Below the pieces are notes generated by a model. That model saw only the letters and a list, made by a program, of their open reading frames with translations, did not search any database and was not told the DNA's origin. DNA of 64,000 nt, from NCBI GenBank assembly GCA_037074765.1, contig JBAMDO010000562.1, forward strand, positions 186,001 through 250,000, in the 5' to 3' direction. The translations under genes were made by a program, and so were the position numbers. Shown piece by piece: positions 50,928 to 64,000 of this stretch (the first letter of the stretch is position 1; each line of letters opens with the position of its first letter). Source of the DNA: Mansonella perstans. Taxonomy: Eukaryota; Nematoda; Chromadorea; Rhabditida; Onchocercidae.

Positions 50928-53900
50928 AATGTTGGCGTTAAAGTAAAAATGGCCTTTTCATTTCTCACAACTTTCCAAAGATTGAAGCTTATTGGGTTGA
51001 AAATATTATTTCCTGTATGTCATATTTTTTTAATTCGATCACTGGAAGCTCAATCAGTTTATTCATAATATTTTGGTGCTGTTGAATGAATTTGTGACTA
51101 TCTTCTTAGTGGACATAATCACTTATACTATTTCAATTTCTTTACTAGTATGAACAAACTATTGAAACTTATAAGCTTAACTTGCTAATCGCTTTGTTAG
51201 AGATATCATCAATACAATAAAGCAACTGTTTGCTTTTCTACAATATGATTCATTTGAAAATTGTATATAGTTTGCTGATAATATTTCATTTTAAATCACT
51301 TCTCTTTTCCTCTTTCTATACAAACAATGTTAATAGCATAATTTTATATTCTGCATTGAATTTAAAACAAAATATTCTTACGGTAGCGCACATATTCCAT
51401 CCATTAATTAGTTGCTAAAATCATAAACATGTCCTCCTCTCTCTTTTCAGAGATAATTTTCATGTAATTGCTGCTTGTCGTATGACAATAAAAAAAAAGA
51501 AGAGAAGACGGTATCGAGGTGAGAAGAAGCAGGTTAGCAACAAACAACAATTTATTTCTAATTTTTCATCTCTCTTCTCTACTATTTCCTGTTACTTATA
51601 TGTAACTATCAAATATAAATTCCTCTTTTGACAATTCTAATTTCTATTAAAATTGATGTTTTTCAGTTATATATATATATATACATTTAGCCAGAGATTA
51701 TCATTTTTTAATAGAGCATTAGTAAACTATGCGCATAAAAGAATTGATTACTCAACAAATTGAAAGATAAACGACATTTGAAATGGAAAAGGTGGAGAGA
51801 AGTTAGAAAAAATATAAAAAAAAAAAAATGAAGCTTTGAAATGCAAAATTTCAATCATCGTGCGAAGGAAATTCATTTTCAAATTTATTTTTTCTTTATG
51901 AAAAGTTCAGTGCACATGCATATTGCTGCTACTTTTTTTCATGTTTCAACTTTTAAAATTCTAAGAAAAAAGAACAAAAAAATAAATCAATTGCTCATTT
52001 TAGCGGCAAAAAAAAAATAGCAAACAATTTTATAAAAGGAAATAATCAAAATAATTGCTTTTGGATGGATGGATGGATGGATGGGCAGGTAGATTGCCGG
52101 TAAAAGTCGTCTGCCGCATTATCCCCTTTCCTTGTACTTGTCGGTGACCACCCGCTGGCCTCTATTTCCTTCTCCGTTCCTTCTTATTTATTTCTGCTTC
52201 CGACGATGGACAATACATGTTGTTTTTGGAAAGAAAATTGAAAATTTATTGTAATTAGAAAAAATTTCATTGGAATTTAAGCAAAATCCCTTTAACTATT
52301 TTGATTGAATTAGAAGAGCGGTAAAATTTTCAGTCCACAGACTTCACCTTTTCGATGTTTTATACACTCACGTTGCGCAATTCCGCTATACTTTTATGCT
52401 AAACACATTCTATGCTTATACTTTGGTCCACCAGTTACACTCACGTGCATTGTTTTATAAAACAGGCCAAAAAGTACCTTTCACTTATGAACATATCTCA
52501 AAAATTGAATGATATCATAAAGAAAATCCTGTTGAAATCCAATTGAGATTTTCTAGCCTATGAAATTTAATGTTCTTGAAAATATCGTATGCATCAATAA
52601 GAAAATGAGCTTTTGATGAGATATTTTCTAATTTTTCCTAGAGAAAGATATCAATGAAATTTAATTAAACTACTCTGCTGCTGGAACCGGCCAGAAATCA
52701 GTTCAAATGTGTGCAACTAAAGGGGTGGGAAGGTCGTAAAACCATAAAACTTTTTCCGAATTAGAAAAATCTCCAAATTTACCCGCAAAATGACAGCATG
52801 AAAGTCGTGCAACAGTAGCAAATTTTATGACTCTTAAAAGTGGAACCTTTCATGTTATTCACCCTTCATTTTAATTGTTCAATTCGATCGAGCAATAAAT
52901 TTTGAAACATTAAAATGGACGTCTGGATTTCTTTGTATGAATCTGGACTGGTTAATAGCAGAAGGTAAAAATAATGACTATTCCATTGCTTCATATTTCC
53001 AAAATTATTCAATTATAAAATATGTTGCAAACCCAATATAATCTTCAAATAATCTGTTAATTAAATCCCATCTAGATGCATAAAAAGAAATAAACGCTTT
53101 ATCATCTAATATTAAATAATATCTAATGCCTTTTTAGCAAACTTTTTAGCAACATTCATCTATCATTTTTCTTCATTCTATTTAGGCAAAATGAAATGAC
53201 AATTAAATATATTGATTTATTTACTAGTGATTGTAATAAAAGAGTCATCATTAAATTCCATTAAAAATCATTGCCAACTTTATAATCTGCAAAATGTGTC
53301 AGCTTATTATTTTCATAGGTTAACTAACGATACAATATGGCAAAGACATAAACAGTACACAGCGAGACGATATGTGCTTAACAAGAACAACTTGCTATGC
53401 AAGATACACAAGTACTTATAAGCTGTCGCAATTTATTGCGCAGAAATACTGCAAAAATCATTTCATAGTGAAATATAAGAAATAACAATAAAATATCGTT
53501 AATCTATATAAATTAGAGAAAAGGTGCAAAAGAAAGATAATTCTTATTATTATTGATCGACCAGAATCCAATCACCGAAATGCTTGCAAAAATAAAATAT
53601 AAGTTTAAATAGAAAATTATAGATTTGCTAATTAGAAAATGAATGAATCTCGTAAATCATTTGATTTCGTTTTTATTCATTGTTAAGTGAAGCATTTACA
53701 CTAAACAACTGCTCCAGCACGTTTTCAAATCTTCAGTGATGCATCTTGTCAAAAAAACATCGTCAACAAAGATTAATGATGAAAACCAATTAAAAAGCTG
53801 TTTCATTTCTAAAGACTAATTAAACAGTGGCAAATGACATTTGTGAAAAATTAGAGTAGCACTTGCAGTATTCTGATCAATTATCACTTTATAAAAACTA

Positions 53901-54008
53901 AAGTAGGCAAATCTAATCAAGCAATTTGCATGAAAATCGCTGTGCGCTTGCCGCCAACATCATGATATTTAGCAAGATTTTGTTGCTGTTATTAATAAAG
54001 GCAAATAT
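50928..54008. other. 3-kb gap between the second Wnt and talin, no gene supported
   Basis: AT-rich sequence between the plus-strand stop at 50927 and the minus-strand talin stop at 54009. A frame at about 51449-51525, after a ctcttttcag acceptor, encodes a very basic stretch (ATAAAAAAAAAGAAGAGAAG region) of unknown meaning. A GGAT microsatellite lies at 52064-52083. The frame at 53212-53421 lacks splice or protein support. Confidence 0.45.
52064..52083. repeat. (GGAT)n tetranucleotide microsatellite
   Basis: About five uninterrupted GGAT units (ggatggatggatggatgg) followed by gcaggtagattg. It lies in a non-coding gap. Confidence 0.8.
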
Positions 54009-57000
54009 TTAATGCTCAGTGTTAGGAGACATTCCACGTTCATATCGAGCCTTGTTCAAAGCTGCTAATTTTCCTCGCGCTTCAATCAGTTCACGCTCTT
54101 TTCGAAGAACTTGCTCCTGGGCATCCATCACCTGCAACATATTCAATTCCATAACAGTAACTTTTCAGATTATAAGTAATGAAATTCTATCAGTGTGTGG
54201 ACATCAAATTACTGAATGAAAGTTTTTCATAATTTCGCAGGGATTTTGTTGAAAACTTTGCAAGATATTAGCAAAGCTTATTATCAAACATCATTAATCA
54301 ACAAGTTTCTTAGAAAAGATGACATATTCATATAATTTAAATTAGCAATTACATACCTGTGCTATACCTGAAACCATGCGTTGAGAAATTATTAAAGTAC
54401 GCTCATCTTCATGTATCGCTGAACGAGCTGCCATTACCAAGTGTTCGGTAGCTGTCTTTACAGCATGTCCCGCACTTTGCAACCTCTGCATGGCACGACT
54501 GTCTAAGTCTGATTTTACCTTACACGCCACCAAAAGATGAGCAGTTGAGGAGGCTACCTAAATTATCAAGAATTAAGTGAATATTTCACAAATGAAGAAC
54601 ATATCCTTCTATCATTACGCAATGATTAAGAGCAACTTCCGTGATCCTTGTACTTTAAGCATTATGCATAATAAACAATAACTTACACCATTTTTCTTTC
54701 TTTGTAACACAAATTATTTACATTATGCATAGCAAACAATTAGCTTATGATTATCATATATACATACTTGCTTTGCAGCTGAAATAAGTTTTTCTTCAGA
54801 TGAATGGCCTTGTACAAGGGCATTAGCCGCCTCGCAAAGCTGATGAACGGCTGCTGCAACAAGTCGAGATGCTGAGATCAGTCCTTCCGACCACTGATAA
54901 TCGTCAGTTGCAAATGCCGGGTGAGCTTCCAGTCTACAAATCATATCATTTAATATAGAGAAATTAACAAAGGTCCAATTTGCTTTACGAAGTTTGCATA
55001 TATTCATGAAAAATTTCCTTTAAATACGTATTTTAATAAGTATTCAAGAAAATATTACCTTCCTTGAGCGACCAGCTCACGTTGTGCTGCAGATGCCGCT
55101 TTCACGAGAGTCTGTACGGCAGTTGCAATGGACTTCGCGGCAGCCAGAATCTGCTCATCGAATGTTAGTGAATCGTCTACTTTCTGAATCTAGAGCCAAA
55201 TTTAAACTTCTAAATTAATTAGGAACCGAAAATCATAGTCCAAGAAAGAAAATCAGCATGTTCACACTATGGCACAACACTTCCATGCTCTCTAGCAAAT
55301 ATAACTCATAACCGTAACTGGAAATGTTATTTTCAGAAAAAAAAAGATAAAAGTGAAAACAGTAAACCGTATGTCTAGAATGAGACCGTTTCACTCAAAT
55401 GCAGCAAAATAAAAATAAAAAAAAATTGAAAGCAGAAAAACCCAAAGCATACAATATAAAGCCACAACAATATCAAATATCAATAGCGTCTGGGTGGGAA
55501 GACTAGATGATATGGAGCAATACACAGTGGCCGATACGTCTGAGATGCTGGTTGACTTTGCACAACCCAAGAATATCAGACATATCAACACTGCATATGC
55601 TGGAAGTGCTGCCATAATGGTCAGGAGTATATCTCCTTATTGCTGGGTCGAACAAATAACACATCCAACTATTACTGTTACCACATGCATAAAATTTTAC
55701 AATAACTAAAAAATCTGGGGATAGATTTTTGCATGACTATTAGAAACTAGACCAGAACAGCCAAGACCAAGACAGCTAATCTATCAGAATCGTGCATATT
55801 TCGAAAATAACTGCACGACACACTTAAATAATAGCATGCCAATCAAAATTATGGAAAAACTATGGAAAAGCTCAGAGAAAACCAGGCAACAATTTCAAAA
55901 GCATATAAAAGTCTATAATCAATGGCCAAAAACTAAATACGCACAACATTAGTTTTGTTTCTACCTGAGCTTGACGTGGTCTAAGTTGGGAAAGTTTCAC
56001 AGCTGCTGCTTCAATAGAGTTTGCTGCGCCAATGAGCTCGTTTTCTGCAACTGCTGTTGGATCTGATGGATCAGTCCAGGAATCACCCTTCAGCAACTCA
56101 CCACAACTCACAAGTTCACCAACCACCTAAAATTTCATAGCAAAACAGACCTAATATGACCAATATCAGTTTACTGACAAAGCGTTCAAATTTCGTATTA
56201 TATTTAACTTTCCGTGTTTCCAAGCTAAATAATTCGTTTCTAAAAAGCAAAAAAAAATTGGCTTACTTTCGCAATTCTTCTAGATGCTTCCAGCAAAGCA
56301 TCCCGAGCATGGGGATCATCTCGTCGTACAATCAACGCTTGAAGGGTTATCAGAAGTGAGCGTACCTGAACAGCAACTTCACGTCCACAGTCTAATGTAC
56401 GGTATCTGAAAAAAGCTTTTGACATAACAATCATCATCATAAGTCTATCCCTTCAACAACTGAAAATTTAATCCATCCTAAAGTTGTAAAAGATGAAATG
56501 AAACAATATCTAATAAAGAAAATCAATTATGGAACTGGAAAAAATGAAGGTCATCACTATAAAATACCGAAATAACGAAATAGAGGAAGGGATATTACTC
56601 ATCAATATTTCAAATGGCTCACTGCATTTTGGCATTAAATATACATAGAATATGAAGAACAATTTTTATCCCATTCGTGCTATTAATAAGAATTAAAGAA
56701 CCTAGTATCGGCGGAATCAGCAGAGAGAGCTGCAGCGCGGGTGGTAGCTAATAAATCACATACAGATTGCCGGGCAAGATTAGCTACCGCAATAATATCA
56801 CTTTGTTGCAGTGTTTGTGCTGCTCCTGCTGCACGAGCCGTTGCTGCAGTCAGCTGTTTTGTTGATCGGATAAGATCTTCCGCTGTGGCTCCTCCTAAAC
56901 AGAACATTCTAGAACTTTCGTAAATTAAAAGCAGCAGTTTATTCAAGAGATTAAAAAACATTATAAGTGCTTTTTCTTCAAATAACTTCATAAATAAAGC

Positions 57001-60000
57001 AAAATTAACAAGGTTATCATTTCCCTATAGTAGTGCTATTGCAGCTATTGAAGAACCAAGGATTTAATTGGAAAACAGCAATTTGTTATTTGGACTGACG
57101 AATTATAATAAAATCTTTTATCTCAAGTCCACTTTAATCAAAATACCTAATAAACTGCTAAGTGAGATAAATAAAACTCTTTCAAGCTTGCAGATATCAT
57201 TTACCGTTAAAATGCTTTGAAACGGTAAATCATTGATCCAGCTAACAAAAAGTTTCAGATATAAACAACGAAAAAAATGAAGCTAAGGAAGATCAAACAA
57301 ATTGCTCCGTTACCATTAAATGTTTAACCTCTTGACCATTGCCGTTAAATGTTTACCTCTTGAAGGTGCTTCACCACTGTCATAAAGACTGATTTCCTGG
57401 CCGATAGCTTCAATAGCCGCTTCCAATGCTCTCGTACCACGCTGATGCTCGTCTTCGATTGTTTTTACAGTTTTGAGCATTGATGTTACGTTTGTTACCA
57501 TAACCTACAATATAATAAAATAGCTAAGTCTAAGTACACTTATTTCTTCCCATATCACTTACATTTCATGAGATCCATTAAAAAAATAGATAACACACTG
57601 CGGACGGTGCGAGCATATTTATTTCAAACTTCTACCAGGTCAAGTTAGATTTTTTGGAATTGCTCCATAATGATAAAAAACTTAAAATATTTCAAGAGAA
57701 GTTGAGTACCTTGGCTGCCTCTTTGAGATATTCCATGGCAGGATCATGCAGCGAGCGGCCTGATGCATTTTTCGTAGCTTGAATTAAATTCGATAGGGCA
57801 GCTGCGACATCACGAACTGCAATTCATTCTTTTTGCTTTTCATAACTTTTTACAAAGAGATACATTTCTTCATAAAATAGGTTTTTTTTTTGGCAATAAT
57901 CAAAAGAAGATACCTGCATGGATAACCATGACCTGGGCTTCTGCATTGTCGGACGACAGCGAAACTGCACCATTTTTAACCGCATCTGACAAATTGACAA
58001 TAGTACGTACAGCATTCTGTGCTGCAACTGCTAGTTGTTCCTGGTTTGATGCTGCACCTGCCACAAGCGCCTTCGTATCTTCTATTAAGGCTTTGGCAGT
58101 TTTTAAAATTGCTTCCCTAGAATTAACTTTATATCATGTCAATGCAGCTAGAATTGCAAACAAAGTAGGTTTCAACTGCACTATCCCACCTATGATCGCC
58201 AAAATTTTCGGAATCTTTCTGTGGATTCAATGATCCAGCAGTGGCGAACATTATCGTTGTATCAAGATCTCCGATGATGCCGGATACAGTATTAGCAGCG
58301 TTGATGCATGCTTGTGTGCCACGTGATCCTTCATGCAGCGCTGCAAGCACTTCCTGTACTCTTTCTACCACTGTTTTTGACCCGCGAGACAAATCATCTA
58401 ATATACGCTGAAATATTTTTGAATCTAATACAAACGGCAATGTTTCAGTGCTTCATGAATGTCTGCGCTAACCTTTTAGTTTGCAAAATATAAAAAATAA
58501 AACTTGTATAACTTCTCAGTTTATATGAATTACGCTTTCATCTTTATGTTTTCTTTTCCCAGCTTTCTATCTGTTTTGGCAGCGAAAAGCTAAGTGTTAA
58601 TAGTGGACATATTCGTTTTACATGACAATAAAACAAGCAGCAATCACTTATCAGAAACTTCAATAAATTTGTGTATAATGATTAAAGAAAAAAGGCCTCT
58701 TCAATGAAGCAATCGTTTATTTTTCGAAACTGATGCATCAGCATCGTCGGAAAACCTTGTTTAATAACTAGGCGTATGTAAATTCAAAAGGAACAAAAAA
58801 AAGAAAATCTGAAAATTTTGAACTCGATCTCAGCAAGATAATTTTGGGCAGAAATCTCATCCTTTATATTTATTTTTCAACAGTGGTAACTGAATGAAGT
58901 GTCATTTCTACTTCATTTCTATCTGCTAAAACACTTGATTTACTGAAAGTCTCTCCAATTAAAGACGTATTAATCCGAATTTCCTTCACCTGTCTCTTTC
59001 TCTCGCACTTATTTTATTTTCTCATCTAACTCACTCCTTTTCACAGAAAAATCCCATTTCTAAAAAGTTTGCAGCTTCTAAGCGCTTTCAGCGCTGATAT
59101 TTCAGGATACTAACTTGATCATTTGGATGAACACGACGCTGTCCAGCTATTTTAACCTCCTCGATGCATGCAGTACCCAATTTCTGCACCGCCACTTTCA
59201 GTTTTTGTGCTAGGTTCGGGGAAGACAACGTTGCAATTGCAAGGCGTGAATCGGTGGCTAGATCCGAATAACTGCAATGTATAATAGAAAAATGAAATAG
59301 TTGAAGCTAAAGCCGAAAAAAATAAAATAAAGCAATGCAGAAAAAAAGGTACCGTTCAGAAAGCCGCAGCGCCAATGATCCCAACGATTCTGGAGGCGTA
59401 AGAGGCATATCAGTAGCAAGGCGTGATATCTCTTCCAACGCACTTATCATACGCGTTTGTGCGTCTGTGAATGTTCCGATGATCGTTTGTGAAGTGATCT
59501 CATCAGTGAGAGCTATTGATCTAGATATATTCTCCACAACGCCAAGAATAACACCAGCTTCAGATGCCATACGATTTACATTTCGCTGCATTTCAGTAAG
59601 TGCATCACGTAACTGATTAGCGCTATCATTTAATATCACGTGCAAGTCGCGAGCCTGAAACAAAATCGCAACACTTAATTGCACAGAAGAAAAAAACTTC
59701 CCAATCCAATCTGAAACTGATACATGGACAACCAATGGATTATATAACACGAAAAAAAAAACCTTTGGATTTCCACTGACATTTCTGCACGCATACAGCA
59801 TTTGCAGCTCCGCCTCAACAACAGTTTTGCATTGTTCAAAGATGGTTGTTAATAATTTTGTGTCATAAGTTACTGAAGCCGCCTGTATACAAGATTGTAC
59901 CAATGGCCCCACTGCTTCCGTATGTTCATGTACACGATGTCCAAGTTCTTCACTGTGTCCAACTGCTGCTTCACATAATGGTTCAATTCTAGAGAAGTTG

Positions 60001-63000
60001 AATAATGTCTCAAGAAATGAGAATCAAAAATAAATATCTGGAAACCGAAAAACTACAAACTATAAAGTGGTCTACTGATATCTGACACTTCTGACCTATC
60101 ATAAAGAGATTGGCAAGCATGCAAAATTTGTTGATGAACTCGTTGTTCAGTGATTAAGCCACGAGGCAGCTGATCTTGAAAAGCATCCATTGAAGCTTGA
60201 TTGATTTGCTGAATCATCTGCTGAAGTTGGACTATTGCAGCATCCAAATCCGCCTGGAACGCCACTTTTTCAAACGCAAATCCAAGAAAAAAAGAAATCT
60301 CCAAACAGCTTAGCAACCGAAATCTTTTTTTGGAAATAAAATAATGAAACTTTCAAAATCGACATGTCAAAGCCAATTTTTAACAAGTTGATTTTGACAT
60401 TTCCTAACTGAAAATATCTGAACGCTATAAATGCGAAAAATGCAAAATGAAAGTAATAACAAACTAACCTGACCAGGCGCCTGTTCACGAATAGAAGATA
60501 CCAAACGTTTAATACTCTCACTAACAACTTTTGAATTATCCGCGAGGCGCTGCCAAGTTGATACATCATCCGGTAACACAGCAAGCTGCTTAGCAGTTCT
60601 GCAAGCAAAAGTCATCTCAAAACTGGGTAGAAGCAATTATTTTAATGAGCAATTTTTAGAAGATAGCAATTTTATCTTCAAGAAACATTTTATTTAGCAA
60701 AAACCAACTCAAAACAAGGGAAGCAAACTACTGCATTTACATGATCATTTCATAGCAAGCATCTAGCATTTCCTTTCCGGACAAGAGAATTGACTTTTGG
60801 GCAGTTTCACCGGCTGTAGATATCTTGGCAGGCACTGCTGCGAAGTCCGGATTGTCCACAAATGTTTCTAGCTGTTGAGCTGCTGTGTACAGAGATCGCG
60901 CTGCCTCCGTACATTCCCGCTGGTTCTTTTCTCTAAAGATTTTTTTTTGTAAATGACTAAAAACTACTGGTTTTAACAGCTAGTGAAGACCTAAATTGCA
61001 CTCTGCTTTGTCTACTCCAATTTTTTTTATAAAAATTTTAAAGTAATGATTTACGTGAATGAGCAATCCAACTGTTTCACAGCAGTTATCAAAGAGGCTG
61101 TACATGATGCAACTTCTCGAGCACAGTTGATAAACTGCTTCTTTAGGTTTATATCCGAAGCTCGTTCTGACGCTTCACGGCATAAATTGGCTAATGCTGA
61201 AGTGTGTTTGGCAATAACCGTAGCATCCTAAAATGAGTTTTGGAATTAAGCAACGTAAAGAAAAGAACAAAAGTGCCAACTCGTTAATCCATTAAAAAAA
61301 TCTCCTCACATTTTATTTTACCCAAATATCAAATAAAATATTAATCCAAAATTTTTTTACTATTATGCGTAAATATTTTTCACTATTGTGTGCAATAATT
61401 CAAAAGATATTGACGTTACACAAATATTATACAAATACAAATATAAATAACAACAAACATCAAGAAGTTGCTGCTGGGTATATTCCATGCGTTCAATATG
61501 TTCACAGATTTGTTTGACAATTTCAACCGAACGATGATATTTTGTTGTATCGATGAGAGCTGCACGCCCAGGCTGACTCTTTCTATCAGCAACACCAATC
61601 AAATAGGCACTCTGGATGGAAAACAGTAGAATTAATACTAGAAATTATGATATAAATATAGCTTGAAGAAACTGAAAAATAATGAATAACCTGAGTAGCT
61701 CCCTCAGCAAGACCACAAATTGCATCTGCAGCAATGTGAACACTTTCACAAAGTGATTGAGTATCCTGATTCTTTGCATGCCGTGCTATCCCAGTCATAC
61801 CTTCACCCAGTCGTTTTGCTTGCTCTGTCACAGAATCCAAACTTTCGTAATAACCTTCATTATTGACAGGCAAGTTGGCCCGATCCAGAATATGTCGTAT
61901 AGACTGGAAGCAAACAACATCAATTCTAGACTTAATTAAAATTAACATCGCTTATGTTCTCATGTCAATTTTAGATCCAAAACTTACCTTTATCTGTCGC
62001 AATGCTGCGTCACACTCACGCTGCCAAGGAGCTTCGCGGCTTACATTTTCAATAATAGCATTCACAGATTCAGTAAGTGAACGGGTGGACTGAGACAGCA
62101 GTTGTAGAGATGATGCATTGGCGGCATCCAATGACGCAGTATGAGCACGCCATACTACATTCACTGCTTCTTTTCGAACTGTTTCTAAGTAAGACAGACA
62201 CTGCTGCCGCTGCACTCCATCCTGATTTTTTCCTTATTGAAAATAAAACATAAAACAATTACAAATATATCATTTCCAACTTACATCCTAACAACGTCCA
62301 GAAAACCACAACATAATGATTTTAAAAGTAGAAACCTGCTGCTGTTTGATGGCTTGTGTAACAGCAGTATGGAAATCGGTATAAGATCGAACGAATACAT
62401 CAACGGCTGCTGTTTCCTGTGGTGCTTGCAAGCTTATTGCTAATTGTGAGCAAGCCTCAATAAGTCGTGAAGCCGAACCACGGACATCCAAAACAGATGC
62501 TACTTCTGGAGCCTAAAAAGAATTAAAATTTTTCAGAAGCTTAATTTTTATTCAATCTGGAGATAGATATTCAGAAAGAATTTTTTTATAACACGAAATT
62601 AAAATTCAGCACTTACTCTGAACGATTTGATTTGGCTTACAGCTCTTTCAACATGTTGCGTATCTGGTAAACACGATAAACACTGTCGCAGAGATACCGC
62701 AACTTGTTTTGTGGCATCATTGAGCTGCTGATATGTAACTTGTTCACGTACTTTATCGAATACACGACCTGAATCGTGGACCACTGAACGAGCGGAGGTA
62801 ATGAACCTTAAAATTTTGGTAATTCAATATACATCAATTCAATATATTTTACTACTAATTCAAATAGGCAAACATTTATGTGAGGCATAAATGAGCTAAC
62901 CTATCCACAGGTGTATCTTTTCTTGTCGAACACACTCCATGAACAGCAGATATAAATGTTCGCAACGACTGTGCCGCTTCGACCGCACTTGCGCCAACGT

Positions 63001-63490
63001 GTTGACGATCGCCACTTGCTACTGCACTTACCATTTGAGTCAACGTCGAACCAATCTCAAAGAAAACACCTGTACTACTCCAAAATTTCAAATACGGTTA
63101 CAACTAGAACTTTAGTGGGAGCTACTGGAAAGTTTGATTACCTTACCTATTAGAAGTCCGAACTTGGCGGCCTACCTGTCTTGCAGCACTAGCTAGTCTA
63201 GAACTCGCAGTTTCGGCTGACTCCCCAGGCACCGCATTAAGCTGTCCACTTTGAGCAGCACGACCAATTTCAATGAGCTCATTATCCAGTTCCCGAATCA
63301 GATCTTCCGAATGTGCCAGTTGCAATTCAAAATTAAGCTGTTTGGCATTGTTCAGAGCAACTCGTAGTTCTGCCAGTTGAGTGGACAGTTGCTGACTAGT
63401 GGACTGTAGATGAATGGCCACATGCTGTTCCGAAATTGAAGGCACTGTCTGACGTGCCACCTCAACTAGCCGGGTGGCTGGGCGCAACAC
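54009..63490 (-). CDS. talin, C-terminal rod and actin-binding end (5' part beyond window)
   Basis: Talin joins integrin tails to actin at adhesion sites. The window holds roughly the C-terminal 1,500 of about 2,500 residues in some two dozen exons, the last being 54131-54009 (TAA). The FERM head and early rod lie past position 64000. The exons encode Ala-rich amphipathic helices typical of rod bundles, for example [20 protein letters not shown] near 63000 and [20 protein letters not shown] near 57450. Near 56080 the stretch [20 protein letters not shown] matches the vertebrate rod. The actin-binding ILWEQ/THATCH domain is clear: [68 protein letters not shown]. The final dimerisation helix follows ([20 protein letters not shown]). 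Introns are short to about 0.7 kb. The C. elegans counterpart would be tln-1. Confidence 0.93.
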
Positions 63491-64000
63491 CTGAAAACTG
63501 AAAAATTAAGAAAAGTTATGATAAAAAAGAATGGAATTTTTATTCTTAGGATATTAGAATTTGTGAAAACAATGACTACTGCCCAGATGAGGCATCTCAA
63601 TTTTTTTTCGTTTGATCATGTATTTCGCGAGATCCAATTATTGAACAATGGGAGTTTATCCTTCTTCGAAAATTCAACTGATACAACAACCGGGCAGAAC
63701 TTAAACACAACAATATGCCACAGTAATTCAAAGAAAAAAAGTTATTATGAATAAAACAACATTAAATTATCAAAATCAGCAAAGAAAGCCAAAACAATCT
63801 GTGAACTAAAATAAGTACAATTTAATCAAATTTAAAAAAAAAAAAAAAGTATAAAAATTAGAATGGAGACGAATATCGAGAATGAAAATCTCTCTCAAAA
63901 TATGTTACTGAAATATACACCACACAGTATCTCTCTTTTTTCTACAACTATATAACTTCAATTAATGCGCATACAGTCTTTTAAATTGTTAATAACTCAG
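63491..64000 (-). other. talin intron at the right edge
   Basis: Upstream of the acceptor at 63491-63492 (ttttcag|GTGTTGCGC in transcript sense) there is no further talin exon up to the window end. The sequence is AT-rich with a poly-A run near 63833. The plus frame at 63518-63754 is an antisense shadow. Confidence 0.6.

Overview
The window reads as nuclear DNA of a nematode, most probably a filarial (Spirurina/Onchocercidae) worm. It is strongly AT-rich, with many short GT-AG introns and very small exons. The recognisable proteins are animal ones: La, CAAX protease, UBE2Q-type E2, Tollip, COP9 subunit 2, Wnt and talin. A short stretch inside one intron encodes a bacterial-type FabF fragment of the kind Wolbachia leaves in filarial nuclei. 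The species cannot be named from sequence alone. There is no bacterial operon, CRISPR array, rRNA or tRNA that I could support.

Layout, left to right. (1) 1147-6526, minus: a multi-exon gene for an unrecognised protein of about 470 residues. (2) 8790-16099, minus, perhaps reaching 19105: a second unrecognised gene for a long Ser/Arg/Asn-rich, probably disordered protein. (3) 20021-22723, plus: La RNA-binding protein, 8 exons, complete. (4) 23280-26399, minus: CAAX prenyl protease 1 (Ste24/ZMPSTE24/FACE-1), 10 exons. (5) 27797-29962, minus: UBE2Q-family ubiquitin-conjugating enzyme, 9 exons. (6) 32161-33592, minus: Tollip-like protein with a duplicated N-terminal motif and no CUE domain. (7) 34299-37318, minus: COP9 signalosome subunit 2, 9 exons; its last intron holds the FabF-like fragment. 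(8) 37925-39138, plus: small putative secreted protein, unrecognised. (9) 39991-41425, minus: unrecognised 341-residue protein. (10) 42886-46315 and 49067-50927, plus: two neighbouring Wnt genes, the first unusual and lacking the C-terminal cysteine block. (11) 54009 to beyond the right edge, minus: talin, of which the window holds the C-terminal rod and the actin-binding ILWEQ end.

Functionally this is a normal gene neighbourhood rather than a pathway cluster. Four minus-strand housekeeping genes (csn-2, Tollip, UBE2Q, FACE-1) follow one another; only the csn-2/Tollip gap (about 0.7 kb) is close to nematode operon spacing. Exon boundaries were set by hand from splice sites and checked for frame: La, FACE-1, UBE2Q, Tollip, csn-2, the second Wnt and the 39991-41425 gene close to whole codons from start to stop. 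The two left-hand genes and the first Wnt have unresolved ends or joins, noted in their entries. The strongest hunt result is the bacterial FabF fragment in the csn-2 intron. Next come the tandem Wnt pair with a divergent first member, and the Tollip rearrangements.
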